A stretch of 64,000 nucleotides of DNA from DAITAZ01 sp036824045. Lineage in GTDB: Bacteria; Pseudomonadota; Gammaproteobacteria; Burkholderiales; Rhodocyclaceae. Position 1 is the stretch's first letter; each line of letters begins with the position of its first letter. The position numbers and the translations under genes were made by a program. Of this stretch, positions 46,701 through 55,171 are shown piece by piece. The stretch spans positions 39,491 through 103,490 of the forward strand of contig DAITAZ010000006.1 of assembly GCA_036824045.1 (NCBI GenBank), read 5' to 3'. The notes beneath the pieces are model-generated. The model saw nothing but the letters and a program-made list of their open reading frames with translations, was not told the DNA's origin and ran no database searches.

Positions 46701-47093
46701 TCAGCGCCAGTCACCGGAGAGGGATTCCACATAGCTCTTGATTGCCCAGATGGAGTCTTGGTCGAGCACGCCGTCCCAAGGGGGCATGTGCTCCACCCCG
46801 ACCTTGGTTTTGCCCTTGAGCACGGACAGGCGGAAGTAGACGTCGTTGTCCCGCACACAGGCGGCGCGAATGTCGGCCTGGGCGATGCGGCGGCAGTAGC
46901 GGTCGAGCTGGCGCAGGTCGGGCGCGGCCTCGCCTTTGCCCACCGCGTTGGCCCCGTGGCAGCGGGCGCAGTGTTGGTGGTAGAGCGCGTGTCCGTCGCG
47001 CACGGCGTCGGCCGCGCCCCGTCGGGGGTTGCCGTCCTGGGCCAGGGCCGTGCCAGCGAGGGTAAGCAGGGCAGTGAGTACAAGGGGCCGCAT
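46701..47093 (-). CDS. Cytochrome c of the quinoprotein cluster
   Basis: A 130-residue exported monoheme cytochrome c: signal peptide ending GTALA, heme motif CARCH and a distal Met in VEHMPPWDGVL. Extra Cys (CRRIAQADIRAAC) may form a disulfide. It probably accepts electrons from the dehydrogenase encoded upstream on the same strand and passes them to a terminal oxidase. Its start overlaps the pentapeptide gene stop (ATGA). Confidence 0.88.
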   Translation of the reverse strand: MRPLVLTALLTLAGTALAQDGNPRRGAADAVRDGHALYHQHCARCHGANAVGKGEAAPDLRQLDRYCRRIAQADIRAACVRDNDVYFRLSVLKGKTKVGVEHMPPWDGVLDQDSIWAIKSYVESLSGDWR

Positions 47094-47686
47094 CACCAGT
47101 CCTTCGGGCAGCCGGTGCAGCCTTCGAAGTTGGCGTCCGGGAAGATGGTGAACCGCAGGAAGCTGCCTTCCATCCGGGCGTCCTTGAGGTTGGCGGACAC
47201 GAACTTGCCTTCCTGGAGATTGGCGTTTTCGAGCCGGGCGCCGACAAACCAGGCGAAATGCGCGCGTACGGCTTCCAGGTTGGCGGCGGTCAGATCGGCG
47301 CCGGAGAGGTCGGCCCGCATCAGCCGGGCAAATTCGAGGTCCGCACCCACCAGCCGGGCGCCACGGAAGCTTGCGGCGGGGGCGTTGGCCTTGCTCAGGC
47401 GGGCGCCGCTCAGGTCGGCACCGTCCAGCACCGCGCCGGCCAGATTGGCCGCCCGCAGATCGGCCCGGGCCAGCCGGGCGTTGGTGAAATCCGCACCCGC
47501 CAGATCGCGGCCAGACAAATCGGTGTGGCGTAGATCTGCCCCGGCACACCGGGCGTGGGGCCAGATGCCGCAGCCGTTGATGATCTGGCCTTCGCCCCGT
47601 GGGTCCTCGGCCCGGACGGAGGGCAGGATCAGGCTGGCGGCCAGGCAGAACAAGGTGTAACGCAATGCGCCCCGTGGACTGGGCAT
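47093..47686 (-). CDS. Exported pentapeptide-repeat protein
   Basis: A 197-residue protein with a signal peptide (ends LPSVRA) followed by about 25 A(D/N)LxX-type pentapeptides (ADLRHTDLSGRDLAGADFTN and on), which fold as a right-handed quadrilateral beta-helix. Cys pairs flank the helix (NGCGIWPHARCAG and CTGCPKDW), probably disulfides. Its coupling to a cytochrome and a PQQ dehydrogenase suggests an accessory or scaffold role in the periplasm; no function is known to me. Confidence 0.85.
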   Translation of the reverse strand: MPSPRGALRYTLFCLAASLILPSVRAEDPRGEGQIINGCGIWPHARCAGADLRHTDLSGRDLAGADFTNARLARADLRAANLAGAVLDGADLSGARLSKANAPAASFRGARLVGADLEFARLMRADLSGADLTAANLEAVRAHFAWFVGARLENANLQEGKFVSANLKDARMEGSFLRFTIFPDANFEGCTGCPKDW

Positions 47687-47700
47687 GGGCTTGCACTCCG

Positions 47701-47741
47701 GAAAAAAACGGACGGCGGCCGGGTGATCTGGCCGGGCCGCC
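47701..47741 (-). terminator. Hairpin terminator after calcium-type dehydrogenase gene
   Basis: On the minus strand, GGCGGCC / GGCCGCC forms a 7-bp stem followed by GTCCG and seven T. It lies between the dehydrogenase and pentapeptide genes, so readthrough may set the cytochrome level. Another GC-rich inverted repeat lies at about 47805-47845. Confidence 0.65.
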
Positions 47742-47850
47742 CGGCACAAAGGAGAGCGGAAGGAAGCCGACGCTCCGCACCTGCCTCCGGGGGAAACGGG
47801 TCGGGCGGGGCCCGTGGCCGCGGCATCGGTCACGGGCCGCCCCGCACCGC

Positions 47851-49731
47851 TCAGCGGCTGGCCATTTGCTTGGGCAGCTTGAATACCCAGAAGGACCCCC
47901 CCTGAGTGACCTGCTTGGTCAGATCGGCCATGTCGCCGCCCCACAGGGGGACTGCACCGCCGTAGCCCGACTGGATGCCCACGTACTGCTCCCCGTCCAT
48001 CTCCCACGTGATGGGCACGGAAACGACGCCCGAGCCGGTCTGGAACTTCCACAGTTCCTTGCCGTTCTTGGCGTCGAAAGCCTTCACGTAGCCATCCGAG
48101 GTGCCCGTGAATACCAGCCCGCCGGCGGTGGTGAGGGTGCCCGCCCACAGGGGGAATTTCTCTTTCTGCTCCCAGGCGATCTTGCCGGTCTTGGGGTCGA
48201 TGGCGCGCAGAATGCCCACGTGGTCGTCGAACAGCCGTTTGATGCGGAAACCCTGGCCCAGGTAGGCCGCGCCAGCCTTGTAGCTCAGGTGCTCGGTCCA
48301 GTAGTCCATGGACCAGTGGTTGGCGGGAATGTAGAACAGGCCGGTGTCCGGACTGAAGGACATGGGGTGCCAGTTGGTTCCGCCCAGGAAGGGGGGCGAG
48401 ACGACGATGGAGTCCCCCTTGGTTGCGCCCTCCTTGGGCAGGGGCGGGCGCTGGCCCTCCACCTCGATGGGCTTGCCGGTCTTGAGATCGAAGCCCTTGG
48501 CCCAGGTAATCCCGTCCACGAAGGGCCAGGCGCCGATCAGGGCGGTGGGCTTGTTGGGGTAGCCGGCGCCGGTGGCCAGCTTCTGCCGGTCGGTGACGAA
48601 GAAAAAGCCGTTGCGGTCCGCATGGGCGCTGGCTTTGACCAGTTTGCCGCTCTTCGGGTCCTTGTACTCGAAGAGCACCACCGAGTTGTTGCCGGAGAAG
48701 TCCCAGGCATCGTTGGGCGTGTGCTGGTAGAAGCCCTTGAGTTCGCCGGTGCTGGCGTCTACGTAGGCTTGGCCCGAGGTGAACAGGCTGTCCCAGTTGC
48801 GAGGGTCGTCGCCTTCCTTGGTGCGCTTCCAGGTGTTCCATGGGGCCGGATTGCCGGCGCCGATCACCACCGTGTTGTTCTCCACATCGAAGCTGGCGGT
48901 CTGCCACGGGGCGCCTCCGCCGTGATGCCAGGCCTCCACCAGATTTCCGTCCTTGTCGCGGGGCCAGGAGGGCGCATTCTTGTCACCGGTGGGGGTGCTT
49001 TCCTTGCCGTTGAGCCGCCCCATGTGGCCTTCCACCAGGGGGCGGGCCCAGACTTCTTCGCCGGTGTCGGGATCGCGGGCGAACAGCCAGCCCACGACGC
49101 CGAATTCGTCGCCGGAGGAGCCGTGGACCAGCAGGACCCTTCCGCTCTTCTGGTCTTTCACCACAAAGGGGGCGCCGGTCATGGTGTAACCGACCTTGTG
49201 ATCGCCCCACTTCTTGCTCCACACCACCTTGCCGGTGTCCTTGTTGAGGGCGACCAGGCCGGCGTCCAGGGTGCCAAAGAAGACCTTGTCGCCGAAGATG
49301 GCTGGGCCGCGGTTGACCACGTCGCAACAGGGGCGGATGTCGTCGGGCAGCTTGTGTTCGTATTGCCAGAGGCGCTTGCCGGTCCGGGCGTCCAGGGCGA
49401 AGAAGCGGGAGTAGGAGGCGGTGACGTAGACGACCCCGTCGTGCACCAGTGCCTGGGCTTCCTGTCCCCGCTGTTTTTCACCGCCGAAGGAGAAGCTCCA
49501 GGCGGGTACGAGGCCTGCAACGTTGCGGCTGTTGATGGCCTTCATCGGGCTGTAGCGCTGAGCCTTCATGCCCAGGCCGTAAGTCAGCACATCGCCGGCG
49601 GTCTTGTCGTCGTGGACGATGTCGTCCCAGGCCACGGGCTTGGCCGCGTGGGCGCTCAGGCACAGGGCGCCGGCGACCGCCAGTGTCAGCCGCCGCAGGG
49701 CGGTCCCCTTGGTGTTGTGTGATGTGGTCAC
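47851..49731 (-). CDS. PQQ-dependent alcohol dehydrogenase, calcium-type signature
   Basis: A 626-residue periplasmic quinoprotein; signal peptide ends LSAHAA. It has CC in RPCCDVVNRG and the usual propeller repeats. The catalytic Asp344 is followed by Ser346 (WDFSG), the calcium-type configuration seen in ExaA and PedE. It differs from the lanthanide-type enzyme also by insertions near residues 235-260. GTG start with GGAGGA upstream. The two enzymes form a probable metal-switched pair. Promoter is unclear; a sigma-54 site nearby points the other way. Confidence 0.92.
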   Translation of the reverse strand: MTTSHNTKGTALRRLTLAVAGALCLSAHAAKPVAWDDIVHDDKTAGDVLTYGLGMKAQRYSPMKAINSRNVAGLVPAWSFSFGGEKQRGQEAQALVHDGVVYVTASYSRFFALDARTGKRLWQYEHKLPDDIRPCCDVVNRGPAIFGDKVFFGTLDAGLVALNKDTGKVVWSKKWGDHKVGYTMTGAPFVVKDQKSGRVLLVHGSSGDEFGVVGWLFARDPDTGEEVWARPLVEGHMGRLNGKESTPTGDKNAPSWPRDKDGNLVEAWHHGGGAPWQTASFDVENNTVVIGAGNPAPWNTWKRTKEGDDPRNWDSLFTSGQAYVDASTGELKGFYQHTPNDAWDFSGNNSVVLFEYKDPKSGKLVKASAHADRNGFFFVTDRQKLATGAGYPNKPTALIGAWPFVDGITWAKGFDLKTGKPIEVEGQRPPLPKEGATKGDSIVVSPPFLGGTNWHPMSFSPDTGLFYIPANHWSMDYWTEHLSYKAGAAYLGQGFRIKRLFDDHVGILRAIDPKTGKIAWEQKEKFPLWAGTLTTAGGLVFTGTSDGYVKAFDAKNGKELWKFQTGSGVVSVPITWEMDGEQYVGIQSGYGGAVPLWGGDMADLTKQVTQGGSFWVFKLPKQMASR

Positions 49732-49899
49732 GCCTTGAATCCTCCTTTGTGGTGTCTCTTGTATCGGCCCCGGGCGGTTGCCGAGGGTGGGAGGATTCTA
49801 GAAAGCCCGCTGCGGGTGGATTCGGGACGCTTTCCCCCGGAGGGCGGGAGGCGTTCCCGCGGAATCCGGGAGCGGCCGGGATGTGTTCCCGATCGCGGC

Positions 49900-49915
49900 G
49901 GGCACGGGAGTTGCG
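49900..49915 (+). promoter_or_regulatory. Sigma-54 promoter of the two-component operon
   Basis: GGCACG (49901-49906), four bases, then TTGC (49911-49914): every conserved base of the -24/-12 core except the first T. About 60 bases before the kinase start. No full TGTTCC-N5-GGAACA site is found upstream, only a half-site at 49884. Confidence 0.7.
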
Positions 49916-49976
49916 CGGGTGGATGTGATGGGGGCGCTGCGCGCCTCGCTTATGGACAAGAGGATCAGGAATCGCC

Positions 49977-51317
49977 ATGGATCTGCGCTTTCGTCTGGTG
50001 GCCTATCTGGCTGCCTTTTCCGCTGTGCTGTTTGCGGTGGTGCTGTTGGTGCTGGCCTCCAGCCTGGGGCGGGACGTGGAGGAGGAGGTGCGGGCTTCCT
50101 CCCGCCTGGCGGACGTGTTGCTGGCCGCCGCCCAGGCGGGCAGGGCGGATGCGGGCCCGGGGGCTGCCGTCGCCTTGCAGCGGTTGCTGGAGGAGGGGGC
50201 ACTGCGCCATGTGCGCGTGAGCCTGGAGCAGCCGGGCAGTGCCCCCATGGCCGTGGACGCGCCCGAACTGCCGGCCTGGATTGCGCGTCTGCTGCGGACT
50301 GAGCCCCCGGCCTTGCGCGAGCACCGATTGCCCCTGGCCGACGGCGGCGTGCTGGTGATCCGCCCCGATCCAGCCAGCGAGGCACGGGAAATCGCGCACG
50401 ACGGCTCCCGCCTGTTGCTCATCCTCTTTCTGTACACGCTGGCCAGCATTGGGGCCGCGTGGCTGGCGGCCCATCGGGCCCTGGCGCCGGTGCGGGCGCT
50501 GGAGGAGGGGCTCTCGAGGCTGGGCCGGGGGCTACCCAGCGCCGGCTTGCCCAGCTTCCGCCTCAAGGAGTTTGCCCGGATCGGCCGCGCCATTGATGGC
50601 CTGGCGACCAGCCTGGAGCGGGCCCGGCGCAGCGAACGGCGTCTGGCCCGCCGGCTGATCAGCGTGCAGGAGAGCGAACGCCGGGAACTGGCACGTGACT
50701 TGCACGATGAGATTGGCCAAAGCCTTGCCGCGATCGGCGCCGCGGGTGCCTACGTGCAGCGTCATGCAGCCGGGGCGGCACCGGAGCAATTGGCCGAATG
50801 CGGTGCGGACGTGGTGCGGGAAGCCCGGCGCATTGCCAGCCACGTGAGCGACATGCTGGGGCGCCTGCGGCCCCACGGTCTGGATGGTCTGGGCTTGCTG
50901 GATGCGCTGCGGGATCTGATCACGAGCTGGCAGCAACGGGCGACCGGATTGACGATCCAGGCCGTGCTGCCGGAGCAGTTGCCGGTCGTCGGCGAAGGGC
51001 CGGCGCTGGCGCTGTACCGGGCATTGCAGGAGGCCCTGACCAACGTGGTCCGGCACAGTGGCGCGACCCGTTGCCGGGTGCGACTGGCCGTGGCGGATGG
51101 GCAGGTTGGGCTGACGGTCACCGACGATGGCGTTGGCCGGGCGGCCGAGGTGCTGGACCGCGCCGGCGGTGGCATTCCCGGCATGCGGGAGCGGATTGAG
51201 ATGGTCGGCGGCTCCCTGGAGTTGTCAGATGCTGTGCCAAAAGGACTCACCCTGAGTGTGAGCCTGCCTCAAGACGAGACAAGGAGGAGCAATGATCAGG
51301 ATCCTGCTGGTGGATGA
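49977..51317 (+). CDS. NarL-type sensor histidine kinase of the quinoprotein cluster
   Basis: A 446-residue kinase: a first membrane helix (residues 10-30), a short periplasmic sensor region (about 30-140), a second helix (LLLILFLYTLASIGAAWLA), a HAMP-like linker (ALEEGLSRLGRGL) and HisKA_3 with His243 in LARDLHDEIGQS, then HATPase (ALTNVVRHSGATRC, DDGVGR). Similar kinases (ExaD, EraS, PedS) govern PQQ alcohol dehydrogenases. It overlaps the response regulator gene by 26 bases. Confidence 0.9.
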   Translation: MDLRFRLVAYLAAFSAVLFAVVLLVLASSLGRDVEEEVRASSRLADVLLAAAQAGRADAGPGAAVALQRLLEEGALRHVRVSLEQPGSAPMAVDAPELPAWIARLLRTEPPALREHRLPLADGGVLVIRPDPASEAREIAHDGSRLLLILFLYTLASIGAAWLAAHRALAPVRALEEGLSRLGRGLPSAGLPSFRLKEFARIGRAIDGLATSLERARRSERRLARRLISVQESERRELARDLHDEIGQSLAAIGAAGAYVQRHAAGAAPEQLAECGADVVREARRIASHVSDMLGRLRPHGLDGLGLLDALRDLITSWQQRATGLTIQAVLPEQLPVVGEGPALALYRALQEALTNVVRHSGATRCRVRLAVADGQVGLTVTDDGVGRAAEVLDRAGGGIPGMRERIEMVGGSLELSDAVPKGLTLSVSLPQDETRRSNDQDPAGG

Positions 51318-51987
51318 CCATGCGGTGGTGCGGACCGGCTACCGGCGTCTGCTCGATGCCGAGCCGGATTTGAAGGTGGTCGCCGAGGCCGCCACGGCTG
51401 ACGAGGCCTATGCCCGCGTGTGCGAGCAGGCGCTGGACGTGGCAGTGGTGGACCTGGGCCTGCCCGGCGCCAGCGGCCTGGAGGCCATCCGCCGCATGCT
51501 GGGCCGGGAACCGGGGCTGCGGGTGCTGGTGTTCTCCATGTACAACAACCCGTCTTTCGCCACCCAGGCCATGCGCCTGGGGGCCGTGGGCTATTTGACC
51601 AAGAGCAGCGAGCCGGGGGAAATGATCGAAGCCATCCGCGAGGTGTCCTGCGGGCGCCGGGTGCTCTCCCCCGAGATTGCGCAGATTCTGGCACGGGGAT
51701 TGCTGGATCAGTACAACGGCCTCGATTGCCTGACCCCCCGGGAATTTGAAGTGCTGCGGCTTTCCGCCCGGGGAGATTCGGTGAGCAGCGTGGCCGGGCG
51801 CATGCACCTGAGCCCCAAGACCATCGTCAATTATCTGTCGATGATCCGGCAGAAACTGCAGGTGGAGAACGATTTCGAGTTGCTGCATCTGGCAGCACGG
51901 CATGGCCTGGTGGAGCTTGACGATGGCGCCACCCGCCCCTTGCCGCGCAAGGATGCGGGGGCGTTGTGCCAGAGCCGAGGATTTTGA
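51292..51987 (+). CDS. LuxR/NarL-family response regulator
   Basis: A 231-residue regulator with an N-terminal receiver (ILLVDDHAVVRTGYRRLL, Asp54 in VVDLGLPG, Lys in GYLTKSS) and a C-terminal LuxR HTH (LTPREFEVLRLSARGDSVSSVAGRMHLSPKTIVNYLSMIRQK split over residues 145-190). It is the partner of the overlapping kinase. By analogy with ExaE/EraR/PedR it probably controls PQQ-dehydrogenase genes; targets are not visible. Confidence 0.92.
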   Translation: MIRILLVDDHAVVRTGYRRLLDAEPDLKVVAEAATADEAYARVCEQALDVAVVDLGLPGASGLEAIRRMLGREPGLRVLVFSMYNNPSFATQAMRLGAVGYLTKSSEPGEMIEAIREVSCGRRVLSPEIAQILARGLLDQYNGLDCLTPREFEVLRLSARGDSVSSVAGRMHLSPKTIVNYLSMIRQKLQVENDFELLHLAARHGLVELDDGATRPLPRKDAGALCQSRGF

Positions 51988-52064
51988 CGTCGCTGGAGGT
52001 AATGCTGTTGTTTAGGTAGGTGGTGGTTGTTTGCTTATCTGTGGTTTCCTTCCACTCTCTTTAT

Positions 52065-52089
52065 AACCGGCCGCTGGCCGGTTTTTTTT
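52065..52089 (+). terminator. Rho-independent terminator after the two-component operon
   Basis: A perfect 8-bp stem AACCGGCC / GGCCGGTT with GCT loop, followed by six T and TG. Confidence 0.9.
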
Positions 52090-52175
52090 GTCTGAATGGA
52101 TCGGGGCGCTGGCAAGCCGAGGCGGGCGGGGGCGCCCGCGCTGGCGCAGGGCGAGCATTCCCCCGGAAACGCGGC

Positions 52176-54293
52176 TCAGTACCGGTAAGTGGCGCTGGCT
52201 CCCACCAGGACGTTGCGTCCGGGGGCGGATTCAAAGTAGCGCTGGTTGCCTTCATTGACGATCACCGAGCCGACGTAGCTGCGGTCGGCCACGTTGTTGA
52301 CCCTGACGAACTCGCTGAACCGCCAGGCCCCGAGCTTGTGGCTGAAACCGGCGCGCAGGTTGGCAACGGTGTAGCCGTCGGCCCAGACGCTGTTCTGGTC
52401 GTTGGCGTAGACCCGATCCACCCGCTGCACTTCAATGGCTGTGGAAAAGCCGCTGGGGACGTGTCGCCAGGCGAGTTCGGCAAAGAGGCTCTGTTTCGGG
52501 ATGCCCGGAATGCGGTTGCCGGCGGCAATCATCACGTTGGGTGTGGCACAGGGGGCCGCGGTACAGGTGAGAAAGCTGTCGTCGTAGGTGGCGGTGAGGC
52601 GGCTATAGGCGCCGGTCAGGGTGAAACCTGCGCCCAGCTGGCTTTCGAGACCGATTTCCAGGCCGCGTCGGGTGGTATGGCCCGCATTCTGGAAGGTGGA
52701 GCGGCCGCCGCTGTTGGTCTGCGTCACGATTTCGTCTTCTGTGCCAACTTGGAACAGTGCAACGTTCAATAATGTGCCAGTCCCCAGTGCCGCCTTGGCA
52801 CCCATTTCCACGTTGCGGCTGACAGCGGGTTTGAGGGAGAAATTCAGACCGGACTGCCCGTTGGGACGGTACGACAGTTCGTTCAGGGTGGGCGTTTCAA
52901 AGCCAACACCAGCGGAAGCGTAGAGATTGACGCTGTCTGTGGCGCGGAACAGCAGACCCAGAACCGGCGTGGTTTTGCTGAAACGGGTGTTGCCACTGTC
53001 GTCCGGATTGCCGGTGACCACGTAGTTGTCTTCACTGACGAAGCGGATCGTGCTGTGGCGGACCCCGGCGGAAAGCGACCAGCGTGGCGCAAATCGCCAT
53101 TCGGCCTGAATGTACTGATCGAAGGCGCTGACGGTGTTGTGCTCGTCCCGCCGCTGGGCGCCAAGCACGCCAAGCTGCTGGCTGGCGCCGGAGCCCAGGT
53201 AGTTGCGGTAGCCGCGGCGAAAGTCCAGTGAAGTCTCGTAGGACAGCCCGCCCGTGAGGGTGAGCGCCGAACTGTTCCAGATCCAGCGTCCGTCCATGCC
53301 CGCGTAGCGGCGGTCAAAATCGATGACGCCCCCGGGGTGAGTGGCGGGCGCCTGGGTGGCTACGGGGATGGATTGGACCTGGCGCACGCTGCGGCTGCCG
53401 CTCCAGGCTGTCAGGGCCAGCTTGTTGCGGGCGTTGACGCGGCGCTCGAGTGCCAGCCCGCCCTGCATCTGGTCGATGTCCTTGCGCGTGTCGAATTGTT
53501 TGGCCACCGCCGTCGCCTGCTGGGGGTTGGCGCGGAATTCATCCTGGGTCAAGCCAAGGGGGTCCGCTGCTTTCACCCGCAGGCTGTTGGCCAGCAGGGT
53601 CAACTGGGTGTCGTCGTCCAGGCGCAGTTTCAGCTTGGCGTTGCCGGAGGTGCGCTCGGCATCGCTGTGTTCCCGATAGCCTCGGGTCGAAAACTGGGAG
53701 CCTTCCAGCACGTAGCTGAGCTTGCCCTGGCTGCCGCTGGCCTTGAGCCCGTAGCGACGGGTCTCGTAACTGCCCACGGCCAGGGAGGGGGTGAGCTCCG
53801 GTTCAGCGCCATCTTCGGTGAAGATCTGGATCACGCCGCCCGAGGAGTTTCCGTACAGCGCGGAAAACGGCCCTCTGAGGACCTCGATGCGCTGGGCCGA
53901 ACCGAGCGCGAAGTGGGACACCTGTCCCTGTCCGTCGGGCATGGTGGCGGGGATGCCATCGGTGTAGAGGCGGATGCCGCGCACGCCAAAGGTGGCGCGG
54001 GCGCCGAAGCCGCGGGATGAAATCTGCAGGTCTTGGGCGTAGTTCTGTCGGTTACGCGCTTGCAACCCGGGCACGCTGCCCATGGATTCGGACAGGTCCA
54101 CCTGCAGGTTGCCGGCGCGGATGCGGGCGGCGCTGATGCTGTCGATGGAGGCGGGGACGTCGAAGCTGTTCTGTTCGACCCGGGTGGCGGTGATCACCAC
54201 TTGTGGGGCCAGGGTTTCAGCAAGCCCTGCGGGGGGCGTGAGGGCGCCGGCGGCCAGGAGTGCCAGGGCCAGTGGTTTGAGCGGACTGTTCAT
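52176..54293 (-). CDS. pqqU: TonB-dependent receptor similar to YncD/PqqU
   Basis: A 705-residue outer-membrane receptor: signal peptide, TonB box region (PQVVITATRVE), plug (VPGLQARNRQNYAQDLQI, RGIRLYTDGIPATMPDGQGQ, EVLRGPFSALYGNSSGGV) and a 22-strand barrel ending ATYRY. These segments and VGSVIVNEGNQRYFES are nearly those I recall for E. coli YncD, recently identified as PqqU, the receptor that takes up PQQ. Position among PQQ enzymes supports this. A siderophore or lanthanophore receptor is less likely. Confidence 0.82.
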   Translation of the reverse strand: MNSPLKPLALALLAAGALTPPAGLAETLAPQVVITATRVEQNSFDVPASIDSISAARIRAGNLQVDLSESMGSVPGLQARNRQNYAQDLQISSRGFGARATFGVRGIRLYTDGIPATMPDGQGQVSHFALGSAQRIEVLRGPFSALYGNSSGGVIQIFTEDGAEPELTPSLAVGSYETRRYGLKASGSQGKLSYVLEGSQFSTRGYREHSDAERTSGNAKLKLRLDDDTQLTLLANSLRVKAADPLGLTQDEFRANPQQATAVAKQFDTRKDIDQMQGGLALERRVNARNKLALTAWSGSRSVRQVQSIPVATQAPATHPGGVIDFDRRYAGMDGRWIWNSSALTLTGGLSYETSLDFRRGYRNYLGSGASQQLGVLGAQRRDEHNTVSAFDQYIQAEWRFAPRWSLSAGVRHSTIRFVSEDNYVVTGNPDDSGNTRFSKTTPVLGLLFRATDSVNLYASAGVGFETPTLNELSYRPNGQSGLNFSLKPAVSRNVEMGAKAALGTGTLLNVALFQVGTEDEIVTQTNSGGRSTFQNAGHTTRRGLEIGLESQLGAGFTLTGAYSRLTATYDDSFLTCTAAPCATPNVMIAAGNRIPGIPKQSLFAELAWRHVPSGFSTAIEVQRVDRVYANDQNSVWADGYTVANLRAGFSHKLGAWRFSEFVRVNNVADRSYVGSVIVNEGNQRYFESAPGRNVLVGASATYRY

Positions 54294-54348
54294 TGCAATG
54301 TGCTGTGATGGAAGGGGCGAGCCAGCTCGCCGGTTTGGGCAATTCGGG

Positions 54349-55074
54349 TTACTGCAGCCGGTAGACCACGTCCACCGGTACCTGGAACGCCACCAGGCGC
54401 AGGGGTTCCGGCGGGGGCGGCAGGCTGGCTGCGCGGAGCAATTGAATGGCGGCTTCGTCCAGGATGCTGTGTCCGCTGGAATCCGCCAGGGTGATGTGAG
54501 CCAGTTTGCCGCTGGACTGAAACGACAGCAGCAGCCGCACCGAGCCTTGCCAGCCGCGGACCTGGGCGAGCCGTGGATAGGTGTGCTGCCCTTGCAGCGC
54601 CTGTTCCACTTGCCGCCCGTAGTGGCTGATCTGGCGGCTGTCGGGTTTGGGGGGCGGCGTCACCGGGGTGTCAGCTGAGACGCCGGGCGTCGAGGCGGCA
54701 ACGGCGGCGGTTGGGGCTGGGGGCTCGCCGGGGGGCGTTGCGAGTGATGGCGCGAAGGTTGCCGGCGTTTGTGCGGCAGCGAGGATCGGGCGGGGGGCAA
54801 CCGGTTTCTGGCTGGGTTTCGGTTGTGCTGGCGCCGTCGGCAGTGCCGCGGGTGTGGCGGGTTGCGTGGGCGCGGACGGAGCGGCGGGGCGTACTTCGGC
54901 GGGCGGGGATTCCAGCCGCAGGAAGGCGGTCAGCCGCAGCGGGGCGTTCGCCACAGGTTTGTTCCACCCCGGCGCCATCGCCAGCACAAGCGCGTGCGCC
55001 AGCACTGAAAGGGCTATCGCCGCGTGCAAAATGCGCCCTTCGGGCACGGCCATGCTTCTCGCCGCCAGCGCCAT
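54349..55074 (-). CDS. tonB: Dedicated TonB energy transducer
   Basis: A 241-residue TonB protein: an N-terminal membrane anchor (LHAAIALSVLAHALVLAM), a Pro/Ala-rich periplasmic linker (about 55-160) and the C-terminal TonB domain (YPRLAQVRGWQGSVRLLLSF, SSGHSILDEAAIQLLRAA). It is 55 bases upstream of the PqqU-like receptor on the same strand, so it likely energises it. No exbB/exbD are in the window. Confidence 0.88.
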   Translation of the reverse strand: MALAARSMAVPEGRILHAAIALSVLAHALVLAMAPGWNKPVANAPLRLTAFLRLESPPAEVRPAAPSAPTQPATPAALPTAPAQPKPSQKPVAPRPILAAAQTPATFAPSLATPPGEPPAPTAAVAASTPGVSADTPVTPPPKPDSRQISHYGRQVEQALQGQHTYPRLAQVRGWQGSVRLLLSFQSSGKLAHITLADSSGHSILDEAAIQLLRAASLPPPPEPLRLVAFQVPVDVVYRLQ

Positions 55075-55171
55075 GTCTCGTCTCCTACCCTGCTCGTTGT
55101 TGTAGTGTGTTGCCAGCGGAGGCCCGGGCCTTCGATGTGGGAGCCCTGTTGATCACACCGCCTGTCAGACC

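Noticed and set aside
44831..47083. 750-codon antisense frame over the lanthanide-type dehydrogenase, and 707 codons at 47599-49722
   Set aside because: Mirror frames of conserved propeller genes; they contain no family motif and no ribosome site.
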